A stretch of DNA of 38,172 nt from DATDAH01 sp036525535 (GTDB lineage Bacteria; Actinomycetota; Acidimicrobiia; Acidimicrobiales; DATDAH01), in assembly GCA_036525535.1 (NCBI GenBank), contig DATDAH010000206.1, forward strand, positions 1-38,172, read 5' to 3'. This document shows positions 22,391 through 30,165 of this stretch, piece after piece. The notes below the pieces were generated by a model. It had not been told where the DNA came from and searched no databases. It saw only the letters and a list, made by a program, of their open reading frames with translations. Position numbers and translations under genes: made by a program. How positions within the stretch are numbered: position 1 is the first letter of the stretch; every line of letters starts with the position of its first letter.

Positions 22391-23269
22391 TCACCAGCCC
22401 TCGCGCTTGGCCAAGCCCCGCAGGAACTCCCGGAAGGCGGGGCCCAGATCCTCTCGTTGCAGCGCGATCTCCACGGTGGCCCGCAGGTAGTCGACCTTCA
22501 TGCCGATGTCGTAGCGACCCCGGTCGAAGGTGTAGCCGTACACGCCCTGGCTCTGGGCCAGGACGGCGAGGGCGTCGGTGAGCTGGATCTCCCCGCCGTA
22601 GCCGGGCTGGACGCCCTCGAGGACCTCGAAGATCTCCGGGGTCAGCACGTAGCGCCCGACCACGGCCAGGTCCGACGGGGCGTTGGCCGGCTCCGGCTTC
22701 TCGACGATGTCGAGGACCTTGACCAGGCGGTCGGACACCGGTTCGGGGCGGACGCAGCCGTAGGCCGAGATGTCCTCGTGAGCGACCTCGAGCAGGGCGA
22801 TCACCGAGGCCTGCTGCTCCTCGTAGGCCGCGATCATCGAGGTCAGGAGGTTGGCCTCGTCGACCATGATGTCGTCACCCAGCATGACCACGAAGGGGTT
22901 GTCGCCCACGTGCTTGCGGGCGATCGACACGGCGTGGCCGAGGCCCAGGGCCTCGCCCTGGCGGACGTAGTGGATGTCGGCCAGGTCGGCCAGCTGGCGG
23001 ATCTCGATGAGATCCTCGTCCCTGCCCTTCTCGTGGAGCTGGTGCTCCAGCTCGAAGTTCCGGTCGAAGTGGTCCTCGAGGCTGCGCTTGCCCCGTCCGG
23101 TGATGATGAGGATGTCGTCGATGCCGGCCTGGACGGCCTCCTCCACCACGTACTGGATGGCGGGGCGGTCGACGACCGGGAGCATCTCCTTGGGCTGGGC
23201 CTTGGTGGCCGGTAGGAAGCGGGTGCCCAGTCCGGCGGCCGGGATCACCGCCTTGGTCACGGCGCTCAT
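22391..23269 (-). CDS. galU: UTP-glucose-1-phosphate uridylyltransferase
   Basis: 292 aa. The nucleotide loop PAAGLGTRFLPATKAQPKEM, the VVDRPAIQYVVEEAV helix, VMLGDDIMVDE with the metal Asp, and GYGGEIQLTDAL are GalU hallmarks. It makes UDP-glucose for glycans and cell-envelope polymers. The ATG overlaps the plsY stop in ATGA, so translation is coupled, and glp starts 16 bases after its end. Confidence 0.97.
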   Translation of the reverse strand: MSAVTKAVIPAAGLGTRFLPATKAQPKEMLPVVDRPAIQYVVEEAVQAGIDDILIITGRGKRSLEDHFDRNFELEHQLHEKGRDEDLIEIRQLADLADIHYVRQGEALGLGHAVSIARKHVGDNPFVVMLGDDIMVDEANLLTSMIAAYEEQQASVIALLEVAHEDISAYGCVRPEPVSDRLVKVLDIVEKPEPANAPSDLAVVGRYVLTPEIFEVLEGVQPGYGGEIQLTDALAVLAQSQGVYGYTFDRGRYDIGMKVDYLRATVEIALQREDLGPAFREFLRGLAKREGW

Positions 23270-23871
23270 GAGCTCTTCCCGGCACGCAACACGGGTGCTT
23301 CCTCTCGTCGGATCAGTCGTCGGATGTTCTCGTGGTGGCGGGCGATGACGACCAGGCTGACCCCGGCGGTGACCAGGACCTCGAGCCCGGACCCCCCACC
23401 CAGCGCCACGCCCACGGGGAGCAGGAGCGCCAAGACCAGCGAACCTACTGACACCCGACGGGTGACAGCCACTGTGACGACGAAGACCACCCCCAGGACG
23501 AGGCTGAGGGCCGGGAAGGCCACGGCGCCGGCCCCGGCCGCGGTAGCCACCCCCTTGCCACCCCGGAAGCGTCGGCCCACGGGGGCGACGTGGCCGAGCA
23601 CGGCGGCGGCCCCGGCGATCACGCCGAGGGTGTGGTCACCGACCAGAAGACCCAGGCCGACGGCCAGCGCGCCCTTGGCCACGTCGATGGCGAGCACGGC
23701 GACGCCCGCCCCGCGCCCGGAGGTCCGCAGGACGTTGGTCGCCCCCGGGTTGCCGGAGCCCTCGGCCGTCGGATCGTGGCCCGTCATCCGGCCGATCAGG
23801 GCCGCGGTCGGGAACGTGCCCAGCAGATAGGCGACGACGACAACCAGCGGTGCGCCGAGCATGGGCGTCAT
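23266..23871 (-). CDS. plsY: acyl-phosphate glycerol-3-phosphate acyltransferase PlsY
   Basis: 201 aa, about five membrane segments. The three conserved loops are seen: GSGNPGATNVLRT, GHVAPVGRRFRGGKGVAT and, near the end, the ARHHENIRRL motif. PlsY transfers the acyl chain from acyl-phosphate to glycerol-3-phosphate, the first step of phospholipid synthesis. The ATG at 23871 is chosen over one nine bases later by fit to the family. A CIRCE-type repeat lies 17 bases upstream of it, shared with divergent fmdB. Confidence 0.96.
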   Translation of the reverse strand: MTPMLGAPLVVVVAYLLGTFPTAALIGRMTGHDPTAEGSGNPGATNVLRTSGRGAGVAVLAIDVAKGALAVGLGLLVGDHTLGVIAGAAAVLGHVAPVGRRFRGGKGVATAAGAGAVAFPALSLVLGVVFVVTVAVTRRVSVGSLVLALLLPVGVALGGGSGLEVLVTAGVSLVVIARHHENIRRLIRREEAPVLRAGKSS

Positions 23872-23888
23872 GCTAGGACCGGGTATCC

Positions 23889-23915
23889 TTGGCACTCGGT
23901 GGGTGAGAGTGCCAA
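23889..23915. promoter_or_regulatory. CIRCE-type operator (HrcA site)
   Basis: TTGGCACTC-N9-GAGTGCCAA, perfect 9-bp arms with the exact nine-base spacer of CIRCE (consensus TTAGCACTC-N9-GAGTGCTAA, one compensated change per arm). It lies between plsY and fmdB, 40 bases before the fmdB ATG. TATCCT directly to its left could be the -10 of fmdB, so HrcA binding would block transcription. Confidence 0.82.
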
Positions 23916-23955
23916 GGCTCCGCCCACGACCGATCAGCCAGAGGCGGAGCCCCCC

Positions 23956-24300
23956 ATGCCCACCTACGAGTACAAATGTCGGGACTGCGGCCACCAGCTG
24001 GAGGTCGTCCAATCCTTCACCGACGACACCCTCACCAAGTGCCCCAGCTGCAGGAAGAAGGCCCTGCGCAAGGTCTTCTCGCCGGTCGGCATCGCCTTCA
24101 AGGGCAGCGGCTTCTACAAGACCGACAGTCGGTCCAGCAACGGCAAGTCGGCCTCGTCGACGAACGGCTCGACGTCGGAGAAGTCCGACACGGCCGACAA
24201 GGCCAGCTCCTCCTCGGACGCCAAGAGCTCGTCCAACTCGTCCTCGGACAAGAAGAGCACCTCGTCCTCGTCCGACAAGAAGGCCTCGACCAAGAAATAG
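23956..24300 (+). CDS. FmdB-type zinc-ribbon protein with Ser/Lys-rich tail
   Basis: 114 aa. The first 55 residues are the FmdB regulatory-protein domain: MPTYEYKCRDCGHQLEVVQS, with Cys8, Cys11, Cys29 and Cys32 making a zinc ribbon, then GIAFKGSGFYKTD. The last 55 residues are a low-complexity Ser/Lys/Thr tail, likely disordered. The role of the family is not settled. The CIRCE repeat upstream suggests heat-shock control by HrcA. mtnP follows after ten bases. Confidence 0.9.
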   Translation: MPTYEYKCRDCGHQLEVVQSFTDDTLTKCPSCRKKALRKVFSPVGIAFKGSGFYKTDSRSSNGKSASSTNGSTSEKSDTADKASSSSDAKSSSNSSSDKKSTSSSSDKKASTKK

Positions 24301-24310
24301 GGTCACGGCC

Positions 24311-25114
24311 GTGACCACGGCCGAGATCGGGGTGTTCGGGGGATCCGGCCTGTACGCCCTGCTCGACGACGTCGAGCGGATCGAGATGGACACCCCGTAC
24401 GGGCCACCCGCTGACGCCGTCCACGTCGGCAGCCTGAACGGACGCTCGGTGGCCTTCCTGCCCCGGCACGGCGCCGACCACCGCTTCCCCCCTCACCGGG
24501 TCCCCTACCGGGCCAACGTCTGGGCCATGAGGGAGCTCGGGGTGACCCGCCTCCTCGGGCCCTGCGCTTCGGGGTCGCTCCAGGCCGACGTGGCCCCGGG
24601 CGACTTCGTCGTCTGCGACCAGCTCGTCGACCGCACCTCGGGCCGGCACCACACGTTCTTCGACGGGCCGACGATCAACCACATGAGCTTCGCCGATCCC
24701 TACTGCCCCGAGCTCCGGGCTCTGGCCCTGGCGGCCGGGCGGGCCGAGGGCATCACCGTCCACGACGGCGGGACCGTGGTCGTGATCGAAGGGCCGCGTT
24801 TCTCCACCCGGGCCGAGTCGGCCTGGTTCGCCGCCGCGGGTTGGTCGGTCATCAACATGACCCAGTACCCCGAAGCCCCCCTGGCCCGGGAGCTGGGCCT
24901 CTGCTACGCCACCGTGGCCCTGATCACCGACTACGACGTCGGCGTCCAGGGAGTCGCCGACCATGCCGTGACCATGGACGAGGTGTTCGCCGTCATGGCC
25001 GACAACAACGACCGGGTCCGCACCCTCCTCTTCCGGGCCATCGACGCCATCCCGTCGACCCGGTCGTGCGCCTGCATCGAAGGCGCCGGTGGCCTCCAGC
25101 CCGACCCGCCCTGA
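24311..25114 (+). CDS. mtnP: MTA/MTI phosphorylase (PNP family 2)
   Basis: 267 aa. The phosphate loop FGGSGLY, PRHGADHRFPPHRVPYRANV, FSTRAESAWF, and the Met-substrate region NMTQYPEAPLARELGLCYAT with TDYDVG define the MTAP/MTIP family. It splits methylthioadenosine (or methylthioinosine) to methylthioribose-1-phosphate and the base. The TQYPEA variant and single Asp pattern are closer to proteins debated between MTAP and MTI phosphorylase, so specificity is open. The GTG start is ten bases after fmdB; there is no good ribosome site. Confidence 0.92.
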   Translation: MTTAEIGVFGGSGLYALLDDVERIEMDTPYGPPADAVHVGSLNGRSVAFLPRHGADHRFPPHRVPYRANVWAMRELGVTRLLGPCASGSLQADVAPGDFVVCDQLVDRTSGRHHTFFDGPTINHMSFADPYCPELRALALAAGRAEGITVHDGGTVVVIEGPRFSTRAESAWFAAAGWSVINMTQYPEAPLARELGLCYATVALITDYDVGVQGVADHAVTMDEVFAVMADNNDRVRTLLFRAIDAIPSTRSCACIEGAGGLQPDPP

Positions 25115-25130
25115 CGCCTGACCCCCCGAT

Positions 25131-25181
25131 CGTTCTGGTGGCGGCTCCCGCGCCCCAGCGCGGCTGGACGCAACCAGAACG
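25131..25181. repeat. inverted repeat after mtnP
   Basis: Perfect 9-bp arms CGTTCTGGT (25131-25139) and ACCAGAACG (25173-25181), 33 bases apart, in the 140-base gap before the SAF gene. It may form a large hairpin terminator or be an operator. Confidence 0.45.
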
Positions 25182-25254
25182 GGAATCGGCCGGGTCCGCG
25201 TACGCTGACCGCGGCGCTTCTCCCGCGGAGTCACTCGTGCGAAGGAGGCGCGCC

Positions 25255-25941
25255 GTGCGGCGACCTCGTCCCTCTCCCCTCCGTCCGCTCGCGCTCTGGT
25301 GGGCCCGGCTCCGGCTGCGACGGCGCCCGGTGCTCTGGTGGCTGGTCGTCGTCGGGCTGTCGCTGACCGTCGGCCTCGTCCTCGAGTCCGGCCTCAGCCG
25401 CGCCCGGGCCGACGCCCGCCGCTTCGGCGAGCCCGTCCCTGTCGTCGTGGCTCGCGTCGACCTGGCCGCGGGGGCCATGGCCGGCCCCGACACGGTCGAG
25501 CTGCGCTCGTGGCCCGCCGCCCTCGTCCCCGTCGGGGCGCTGACCGCCGTGCCCGACGGTGAGGTGGTCAGTCAGGCGGTCCTCGCCGGCGAGCCCGTGG
25601 TCGAGTCCCGACTCGGCGCCGACCGCCTGGTGCCGCCCGGCAGCCGGGCCCTGGCCCTGCCCACCGGGCCCGGCGCCCTCGGTGTCCGACCCGGTGACCA
25701 GGTCGACCTGCTGGCCACCTTCGACCCGCTGGTCGCCCCCGCGGGCGAGGACCCCACGGTGACCGTCGCCCGGGCGGCCACCGTCGTCGCCGTCCGGACC
25801 CGCTCGATCACGGTGGCCGTCACCGCGGCTGAGGCCCCTCGGGTCGCCTTCGCCCTCTCGCAGGCCACCATCACGCTCGCCCTCACCCCTCCGGGTACCG
25901 TCCCCGCCGATGACGGGGGATCCGGGAGCACAGGTCCGTGA
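25255..25941 (+). CDS. SAF-domain membrane protein (CpaB/RcpC-like)
   Basis: 228 aa. An N-terminal Arg/Pro-rich tail, one membrane segment (LWWLVVVGLSLTVGLVLES), then a SAF domain: VPVVVARVDLAAGAMAGPDT ... AVLAGEPVVESRL, and a C-terminal RcpC-like beta region (GVRPGDQVDLLATFDPLVAP). Such proteins assemble Flp/tad pili, but no tad genes are near, so a different envelope role is possible. The GTG at 25255 has AAGGAGG seven bases upstream, deciding the start over one at 25237. Confidence 0.82.
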   Translation: MRRPRPSPLRPLALWWARLRLRRRPVLWWLVVVGLSLTVGLVLESGLSRARADARRFGEPVPVVVARVDLAAGAMAGPDTVELRSWPAALVPVGALTAVPDGEVVSQAVLAGEPVVESRLGADRLVPPGSRALALPTGPGALGVRPGDQVDLLATFDPLVAPAGEDPTVTVARAATVVAVRTRSITVAVTAAEAPRVAFALSQATITLALTPPGTVPADDGGSGSTGP

Positions 25942-26416
25942 GTCGCTCGATGCGACGGGCGTGGCCTACGAGGTCATGGACTGCGACCCCGAGCTGGCGG
26001 ACACCGCCGTCTTCTGCGAGCACTACGGGGTCCCCGTCGAGCAGTCGGCCAACACCATCCTGGTGGCGGGCAGGCCCCGGGGCGGGGGCGACAAGGTCTA
26101 CGTGGCCTGCGTCGTCCTGGCCCACACCCGCCTCGACGTGAACAACGCCGTACGCCACCGCCTCGACGTGAAGAAGGCGTCGTTCGCCTCGGCCGACGAG
26201 ACCCGGGACCTGACCGGGATGCTCATCGGCGGCGTCACGGCGGCGGCCCTGCCCGAGGGCATGCCGCTGTGGGTCGATGCCCGGGTCATGGACGCGGCGT
26301 GGATCGTCCTCGGCGGCGGCGATCGCAGCACCAAGATCAAGGCCCCACCCGCCGTGCTCACCGCCCTCGGCGCGGAGGTCGTGGAAGACCTCGCCACCAC
26401 CCCGCCGGTCGGCTGA
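25910..26416 (+). CDS. YbaK/ProX-type aminoacyl-tRNA deacylase-like protein
   Basis: 168 aa. The fold is that of YbaK/EbsC editing domains: EQSANTILVAG, KVYVACVVLAHTRLDVNNAV, the Lys of LDVKKASFAS, MLIGGVTAAALPEG and a late GGGDRSTKIKAPP loop. Such proteins hydrolyse mischarged Cys- or Ala-tRNA in trans. The ATG lies 32 bases inside the end of the SAF gene in another frame, so the two are tightly linked. Confidence 0.9.
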   Translation: MTGDPGAQVRESLDATGVAYEVMDCDPELADTAVFCEHYGVPVEQSANTILVAGRPRGGGDKVYVACVVLAHTRLDVNNAVRHRLDVKKASFASADETRDLTGMLIGGVTAAALPEGMPLWVDARVMDAAWIVLGGGDRSTKIKAPPAVLTALGAEVVEDLATTPPVG

Positions 26417-26430
26417 GCCGGGTTCTTCGA

Positions 26431-27456
26431 ATGGCGCCCGGGCGCCCCTCTGGCGGAAACTCGGGCGTGCCCTCGACGTCGCCCGCCGGCCTCCGAACGC
26501 GCCTGCTGGCGGCTCCTGTGCTGGTGGGTGCCGCCGTGCTGGTCCTCGCCGGCCCCGTCGGGGCGGCCGTGGTGGCGGAGACGACGGAGGCCGTCGGCAG
26601 CCAGATGACCTGGGTGAAGGCGGCCGTCCTCGGGGTGGTCGAGGGCATCACCGAGTTCCTGCCCATCTCCTCGACCGGGCACCTGCTCGTCGCATCGCGG
26701 CTGCTCGACCTCCCGTCGGAGGAGGGCAGCGCCGGCCTCGAGGCCCTGAACGCCTACGCCATCGCCATCCAGTTCGGCGCCATCCTGGCCGTGGTCGCCC
26801 TGTTCTGGCGCCGTTTCGTCGAGATGCTCCAGGGCCTCGCCGGGCGCAACCCCGACGGGCGCCACCTGTTCGTCATCCTGGTCATCGCCTTCATCCCGTC
26901 CGCCCTCCTCGGCGCGCTGTTCGACGACCCGATCGAGGACGCCCTGTTCGGCCCGGGACCCGTCGTCGTCGCCTGGATCATCGGGGGCGCGCTGATCTTG
27001 GTCCTGCAGCGCACCGGTCACATCCCCCGGGGGGCCACGCCCGACGCCCCCCAGCGACCCCGGCTGACCGACATCACCCACCGCCAGGCCCTCATCATCG
27101 GGCTCGCCCAGTGCGCTGCCCTCTGGCCGGGGACCAGTCGCTCGCTGGCCACCATCATCGGCGCCCTGCTCGTGGGGGTGGCCATGCCCGCGGCCGTGGA
27201 GTTCAGCTTCCTCCTCGGCTTCGCCACGCTCACCGCCGCCACCGCCTTCACGCTGCTGAAGGACGGCGGCACCCTGGTCGACGAGTTCGGGATCGCCGAC
27301 CCGCTGGTGGGCGCCCTGTTCGCCTTCGGGTCCGCCCTGCTCGCCATCCGGTGGTTGGTGGGCTACCTCAAGGGCCACGACCTGTCGATCTTCGCCTGGT
27401 ACCGCTTCGTCGTCGCCGGCCTGACCATCGCCCTCCTGGCCACCTCCACCATCTAG
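26431..27456 (+). CDS. uppP: undecaprenyl-diphosphatase UppP
   Basis: 341 aa. VVEGITEFLPISSTGHLLVA and PGTSRSLATIIGALLVG are the two catalytic motifs of UppP/BacA, in a multi-pass membrane protein. It recycles undecaprenyl pyrophosphate for peptidoglycan and gives bacitracin tolerance. About 55 N-terminal residues precede the usual start and add a hydrophobic stretch (LAAPVLVGAAVLVLAGPVGA). Translation from the internal ATG at 26605 would give the standard length; neither start has a strong ribosome site. It begins 14 bases after the ybaK-like gene. Confidence 0.95.
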   Translation: MAPGRPSGGNSGVPSTSPAGLRTRLLAAPVLVGAAVLVLAGPVGAAVVAETTEAVGSQMTWVKAAVLGVVEGITEFLPISSTGHLLVASRLLDLPSEEGSAGLEALNAYAIAIQFGAILAVVALFWRRFVEMLQGLAGRNPDGRHLFVILVIAFIPSALLGALFDDPIEDALFGPGPVVVAWIIGGALILVLQRTGHIPRGATPDAPQRPRLTDITHRQALIIGLAQCAALWPGTSRSLATIIGALLVGVAMPAAVEFSFLLGFATLTAATAFTLLKDGGTLVDEFGIADPLVGALFAFGSALLAIRWLVGYLKGHDLSIFAWYRFVVAGLTIALLATSTI

Positions 27457-27459
27457 CGG

Positions 27460-28800
27460 TCAGCGGCCGCTCATGGAGACGTCGCCGATGACCATGGTGG
27501 CGGCCGTGGTCCCACCGGAGCGCCAGTCGAGGTCGTCGCCCACGGCCACGATGCCGAGGAGGAGGCGTTGCAGGGTCGAGGCCAGGGTGAGCTCGCGGAC
27601 CGGCTCGGCGAGCGAGCCGTCCCGGATCATCAGCCCGTCGGCCCCGACGGAGAAGTCGCCACTCACCCGGTTGACCCCGGAGTGCAGGCCGTTGAACGAC
27701 TGGACGAACAGCCCCAGCTCGACGTCGGCCAGCAGCTCCTCAGGTGACCGGTCGCCGGGCACCATCACCAGCGCCTGACAGCCCGGAGCCGGCGTCGAGC
27801 GGGCGCCCCGCACGGCCGAGCCGGTTGAAGCCGTCCCCGACCGGCGGCCGGTGTAGCCGTCGTGGAGGAAGCCCTGCAGCACGCCGTCGCTGATCAGCGG
27901 GTTGACCCGGGTGGCCAGGCCCTCGCCGTCGTGGCGGTCGGCCCCGAACGAGCGGGGATCGGTGGGGTCGTCGACGAGTGTGAGCAGCGGGGAGGCGATC
28001 GCCTCCCCCACCCGGTCGGCGAACGGCGAGCGGCCCTTCAGCACGCGGTCGCCGGTGAGCGTGCCCCCGGCGATGCCCAGCAGGGTCGCGGCCAGCCGGG
28101 GCTCGAGCACGACGGTGACGCGGGCGGTGGGCGGCTGCTTCGCCCCCAACAGGCGGGTAGCGCGCAGGACGGCGTCGGCTACGGCCTCGTCGGGATCGAG
28201 GTCCGCCACCCCGCGGCCGATGGTCGAGCCGCCCCCGATCTGGGTGTCGTCGCCCTCCCGGGCCAGAGCGCTGGCCCCGAGCGAGCAGGAGGTGCCCCGG
28301 GAGCCGACGACCAGGCCCCGGCTGCTCGCCACCGCGGCCTCGCCCGAGGCCTCGCCGTAGGCCGCCGTACGCACTCCGATGACGCGCGGGTCAGCCGACC
28401 GGATGGCGGCCTCGAGGTCGAGCGCCATCTGCACCTTCGCCTCGGTCGGTGTGCCGGTGAGGTCGTCGCGCCACAGGTCCAGCTCCGGCGGGGCGACACC
28501 ATCCGGCTCCACCAGGCCGACGAACTCGTCCGCCTCGGCGTAACGGGCGTTGTCCCGGGCCTCGGCCAGCGTGTCGTCCAGCACTTCCTGGTCGAAGGTG
28601 CCGGCCGAGGCGAAGCCCATCCGACCGTCGCGGATGACCCGGATGCCGACGCCGAAGGACTCCGACGAGGTGAACGATTCGACCTCACTCTCGTAGGCCT
28701 TGGCCGACAGGGAGGTGCTGCGGGCCACGAAGGCCTCCAGCTCCTCCCCCGCTTCGGCCCGGGCGGCGATGCCCTGGGCCAGGTCCCCCAGGTCGGGCAA
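27460..28800 (-). CDS. PmbA/TldE-like protein, paralog 2
   Basis: 446 aa, no HExxxH motif. SFTSSESFGVGIRVIRDGRM, FASAGTFDQEVLDDTLAEAR and GLHSGVNRVSGDFSVGADGL are TldE/PmbA blocks. TldE pairs with TldD to form a protease whose single active site lies in TldD. A TTG start five bases after the previous stop fixes the N-terminus. It is a diverged tandem copy of the gene before it, with SSGG-like core and the same C-terminal IGDVSMSG. Confidence 0.92.
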   Translation of the reverse strand: MPDLGDLAQGIAARAEAGEELEAFVARSTSLSAKAYESEVESFTSSESFGVGIRVIRDGRMGFASAGTFDQEVLDDTLAEARDNARYAEADEFVGLVEPDGVAPPELDLWRDDLTGTPTEAKVQMALDLEAAIRSADPRVIGVRTAAYGEASGEAAVASSRGLVVGSRGTSCSLGASALAREGDDTQIGGGSTIGRGVADLDPDEAVADAVLRATRLLGAKQPPTARVTVVLEPRLAATLLGIAGGTLTGDRVLKGRSPFADRVGEAIASPLLTLVDDPTDPRSFGADRHDGEGLATRVNPLISDGVLQGFLHDGYTGRRSGTASTGSAVRGARSTPAPGCQALVMVPGDRSPEELLADVELGLFVQSFNGLHSGVNRVSGDFSVGADGLMIRDGSLAEPVRELTLASTLQRLLLGIVAVGDDLDWRSGGTTAATMVIGDVSMSGR

Positions 28801-28805
28801 CGGCG

Positions 28806-30149
28806 TCAGACCCCGGAGACCGACACGTCGCCGATGACCAGGGTCACCCCGGCCGCCGACATCGGCAGCCAGGTCAGGTCGCGGCCGACGGCCACGACGT
28901 CCTGGAGCATGCGCTGCAGGGTCGAGGCGATGGTGAACTCCCGCACGGGGCCGGCCAGCTGGCCGTCCTTTATCCAGAGTCCGTCCGCTCCGGTCGAGAA
29001 GTCGCCGCTGACCGGGTTCACACCGGAGTGCAGCCCGGCCACGTCGGCCACCAGCAGGCCCTCGCCGACCTCGACCAGCAGCTCCTCCTGGGAGCGGTCG
29101 CCCGGCAGCACGCTGATGGCCTGGCAGCCGGCCATCGGTGTGCTGCGGGAGGAGCGCACGGCCGAACCGGTCGAAGCCGCGCCCGAGCGGCGGCCGCTGT
29201 AGGCGTCGTGGACGAAGCCGGTCAGTCGTCCCTGATCGACGAGGACGTTGCGGCGGGTGGCCAGGCCCTCGCCGTCGTGGGTCCCCGCGGTGAAGGCCCG
29301 GGCGTCGGTGGGGTCGTCGACGAAGGTGATGGAGGGGGCGGCGATGGCCTCGTCGACCCGGTCGCCGAACGGCGAGCGCCCCTTGAGCACGGCGTCCCCC
29401 GACAGCGTGCTGCCCACGATGGCCAGGAACTGGGCGGTGACGAAGGGGTCCAGCACCACCGTCAGGCGCTGGGACGGCGGCTTGGTCGCGCCCAGGAGAC
29501 GGGTGGCCCGGTAGACCGCGTCCTTGGCGGCCTCGTCGACGTCCAACTCGCCCGGTGAGCGGCCGACCGAGAACCCGAAGCCGGTCTGGGTCTCCCCCGC
29601 CTCCTCCGCCAGGGCGTAGGCCACGAGGTCACAGACCGTCTCGGCGCCACCGGAGCGGATCCCCTTCGAGGACACGACGACCGAGGTGCCCATGGCGTCG
29701 GCGTACTCGGCCGACTCCAGGCCGATGATGCGGGCGTCACCGGCCTTGACCACCCGCTCGAGGGCGAGGGCCATGTCGATCTTGGCCTCGGTGTCGGTGG
29801 CGGCCAGGTCCTCGGACCAGAGGTCCAGCTCGGCGGCGTCGACCCCGTCGGGCCCCGTCAGGCCGAGGTACTCGTCGACCTCGGCGAAGCGGGCGTTGTC
29901 CCGGGCCTCGTCCAGCATCTCGTCGAGGGCCTCGGGGTCGAACGTGCCCGCCGAGGCGAAGCCCTGGCGCTGGTCGGCCACGACCCGGACGCCTACGCCC
30001 TGGGACTCCGCCACCGAGAGCGACTCGATCTCGCCCTCGTAGACCCGGACCTCGGTGTCCTTGGAGTGGGCGACCACGACCTCGACCTCCTCGCCCGGCT
30101 GAGCGCGGGCGACGAGGCGATCGGCGATGGCGAAGAGCTCGTCCTGCAT
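28806..30149 (-). CDS. PmbA/TldE-like protein, paralog 1
   Basis: 447 aa. Same domain order as paralog 2: VYEGEIESLSVAESQGVGVR, FASAGTFDPEALDEMLDEAR, GLHSGVNPVSGDFSTGADGL, and VIGDVSVSG at the end. It lacks zinc ligands, as TldE does. The ATG at 30149 is 16 bases after tldD. Together with tldD it should form the TldD/E protease, which cuts unfolded or leader peptides; a second TldE may give another pairing. Confidence 0.93.
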   Translation of the reverse strand: MQDELFAIADRLVARAQPGEEVEVVVAHSKDTEVRVYEGEIESLSVAESQGVGVRVVADQRQGFASAGTFDPEALDEMLDEARDNARFAEVDEYLGLTGPDGVDAAELDLWSEDLAATDTEAKIDMALALERVVKAGDARIIGLESAEYADAMGTSVVVSSKGIRSGGAETVCDLVAYALAEEAGETQTGFGFSVGRSPGELDVDEAAKDAVYRATRLLGATKPPSQRLTVVLDPFVTAQFLAIVGSTLSGDAVLKGRSPFGDRVDEAIAAPSITFVDDPTDARAFTAGTHDGEGLATRRNVLVDQGRLTGFVHDAYSGRRSGAASTGSAVRSSRSTPMAGCQAISVLPGDRSQEELLVEVGEGLLVADVAGLHSGVNPVSGDFSTGADGLWIKDGQLAGPVREFTIASTLQRMLQDVVAVGRDLTWLPMSAAGVTLVIGDVSVSGV

Positions 30150-30165
30150 CGGTTGTCCCGCTCGC

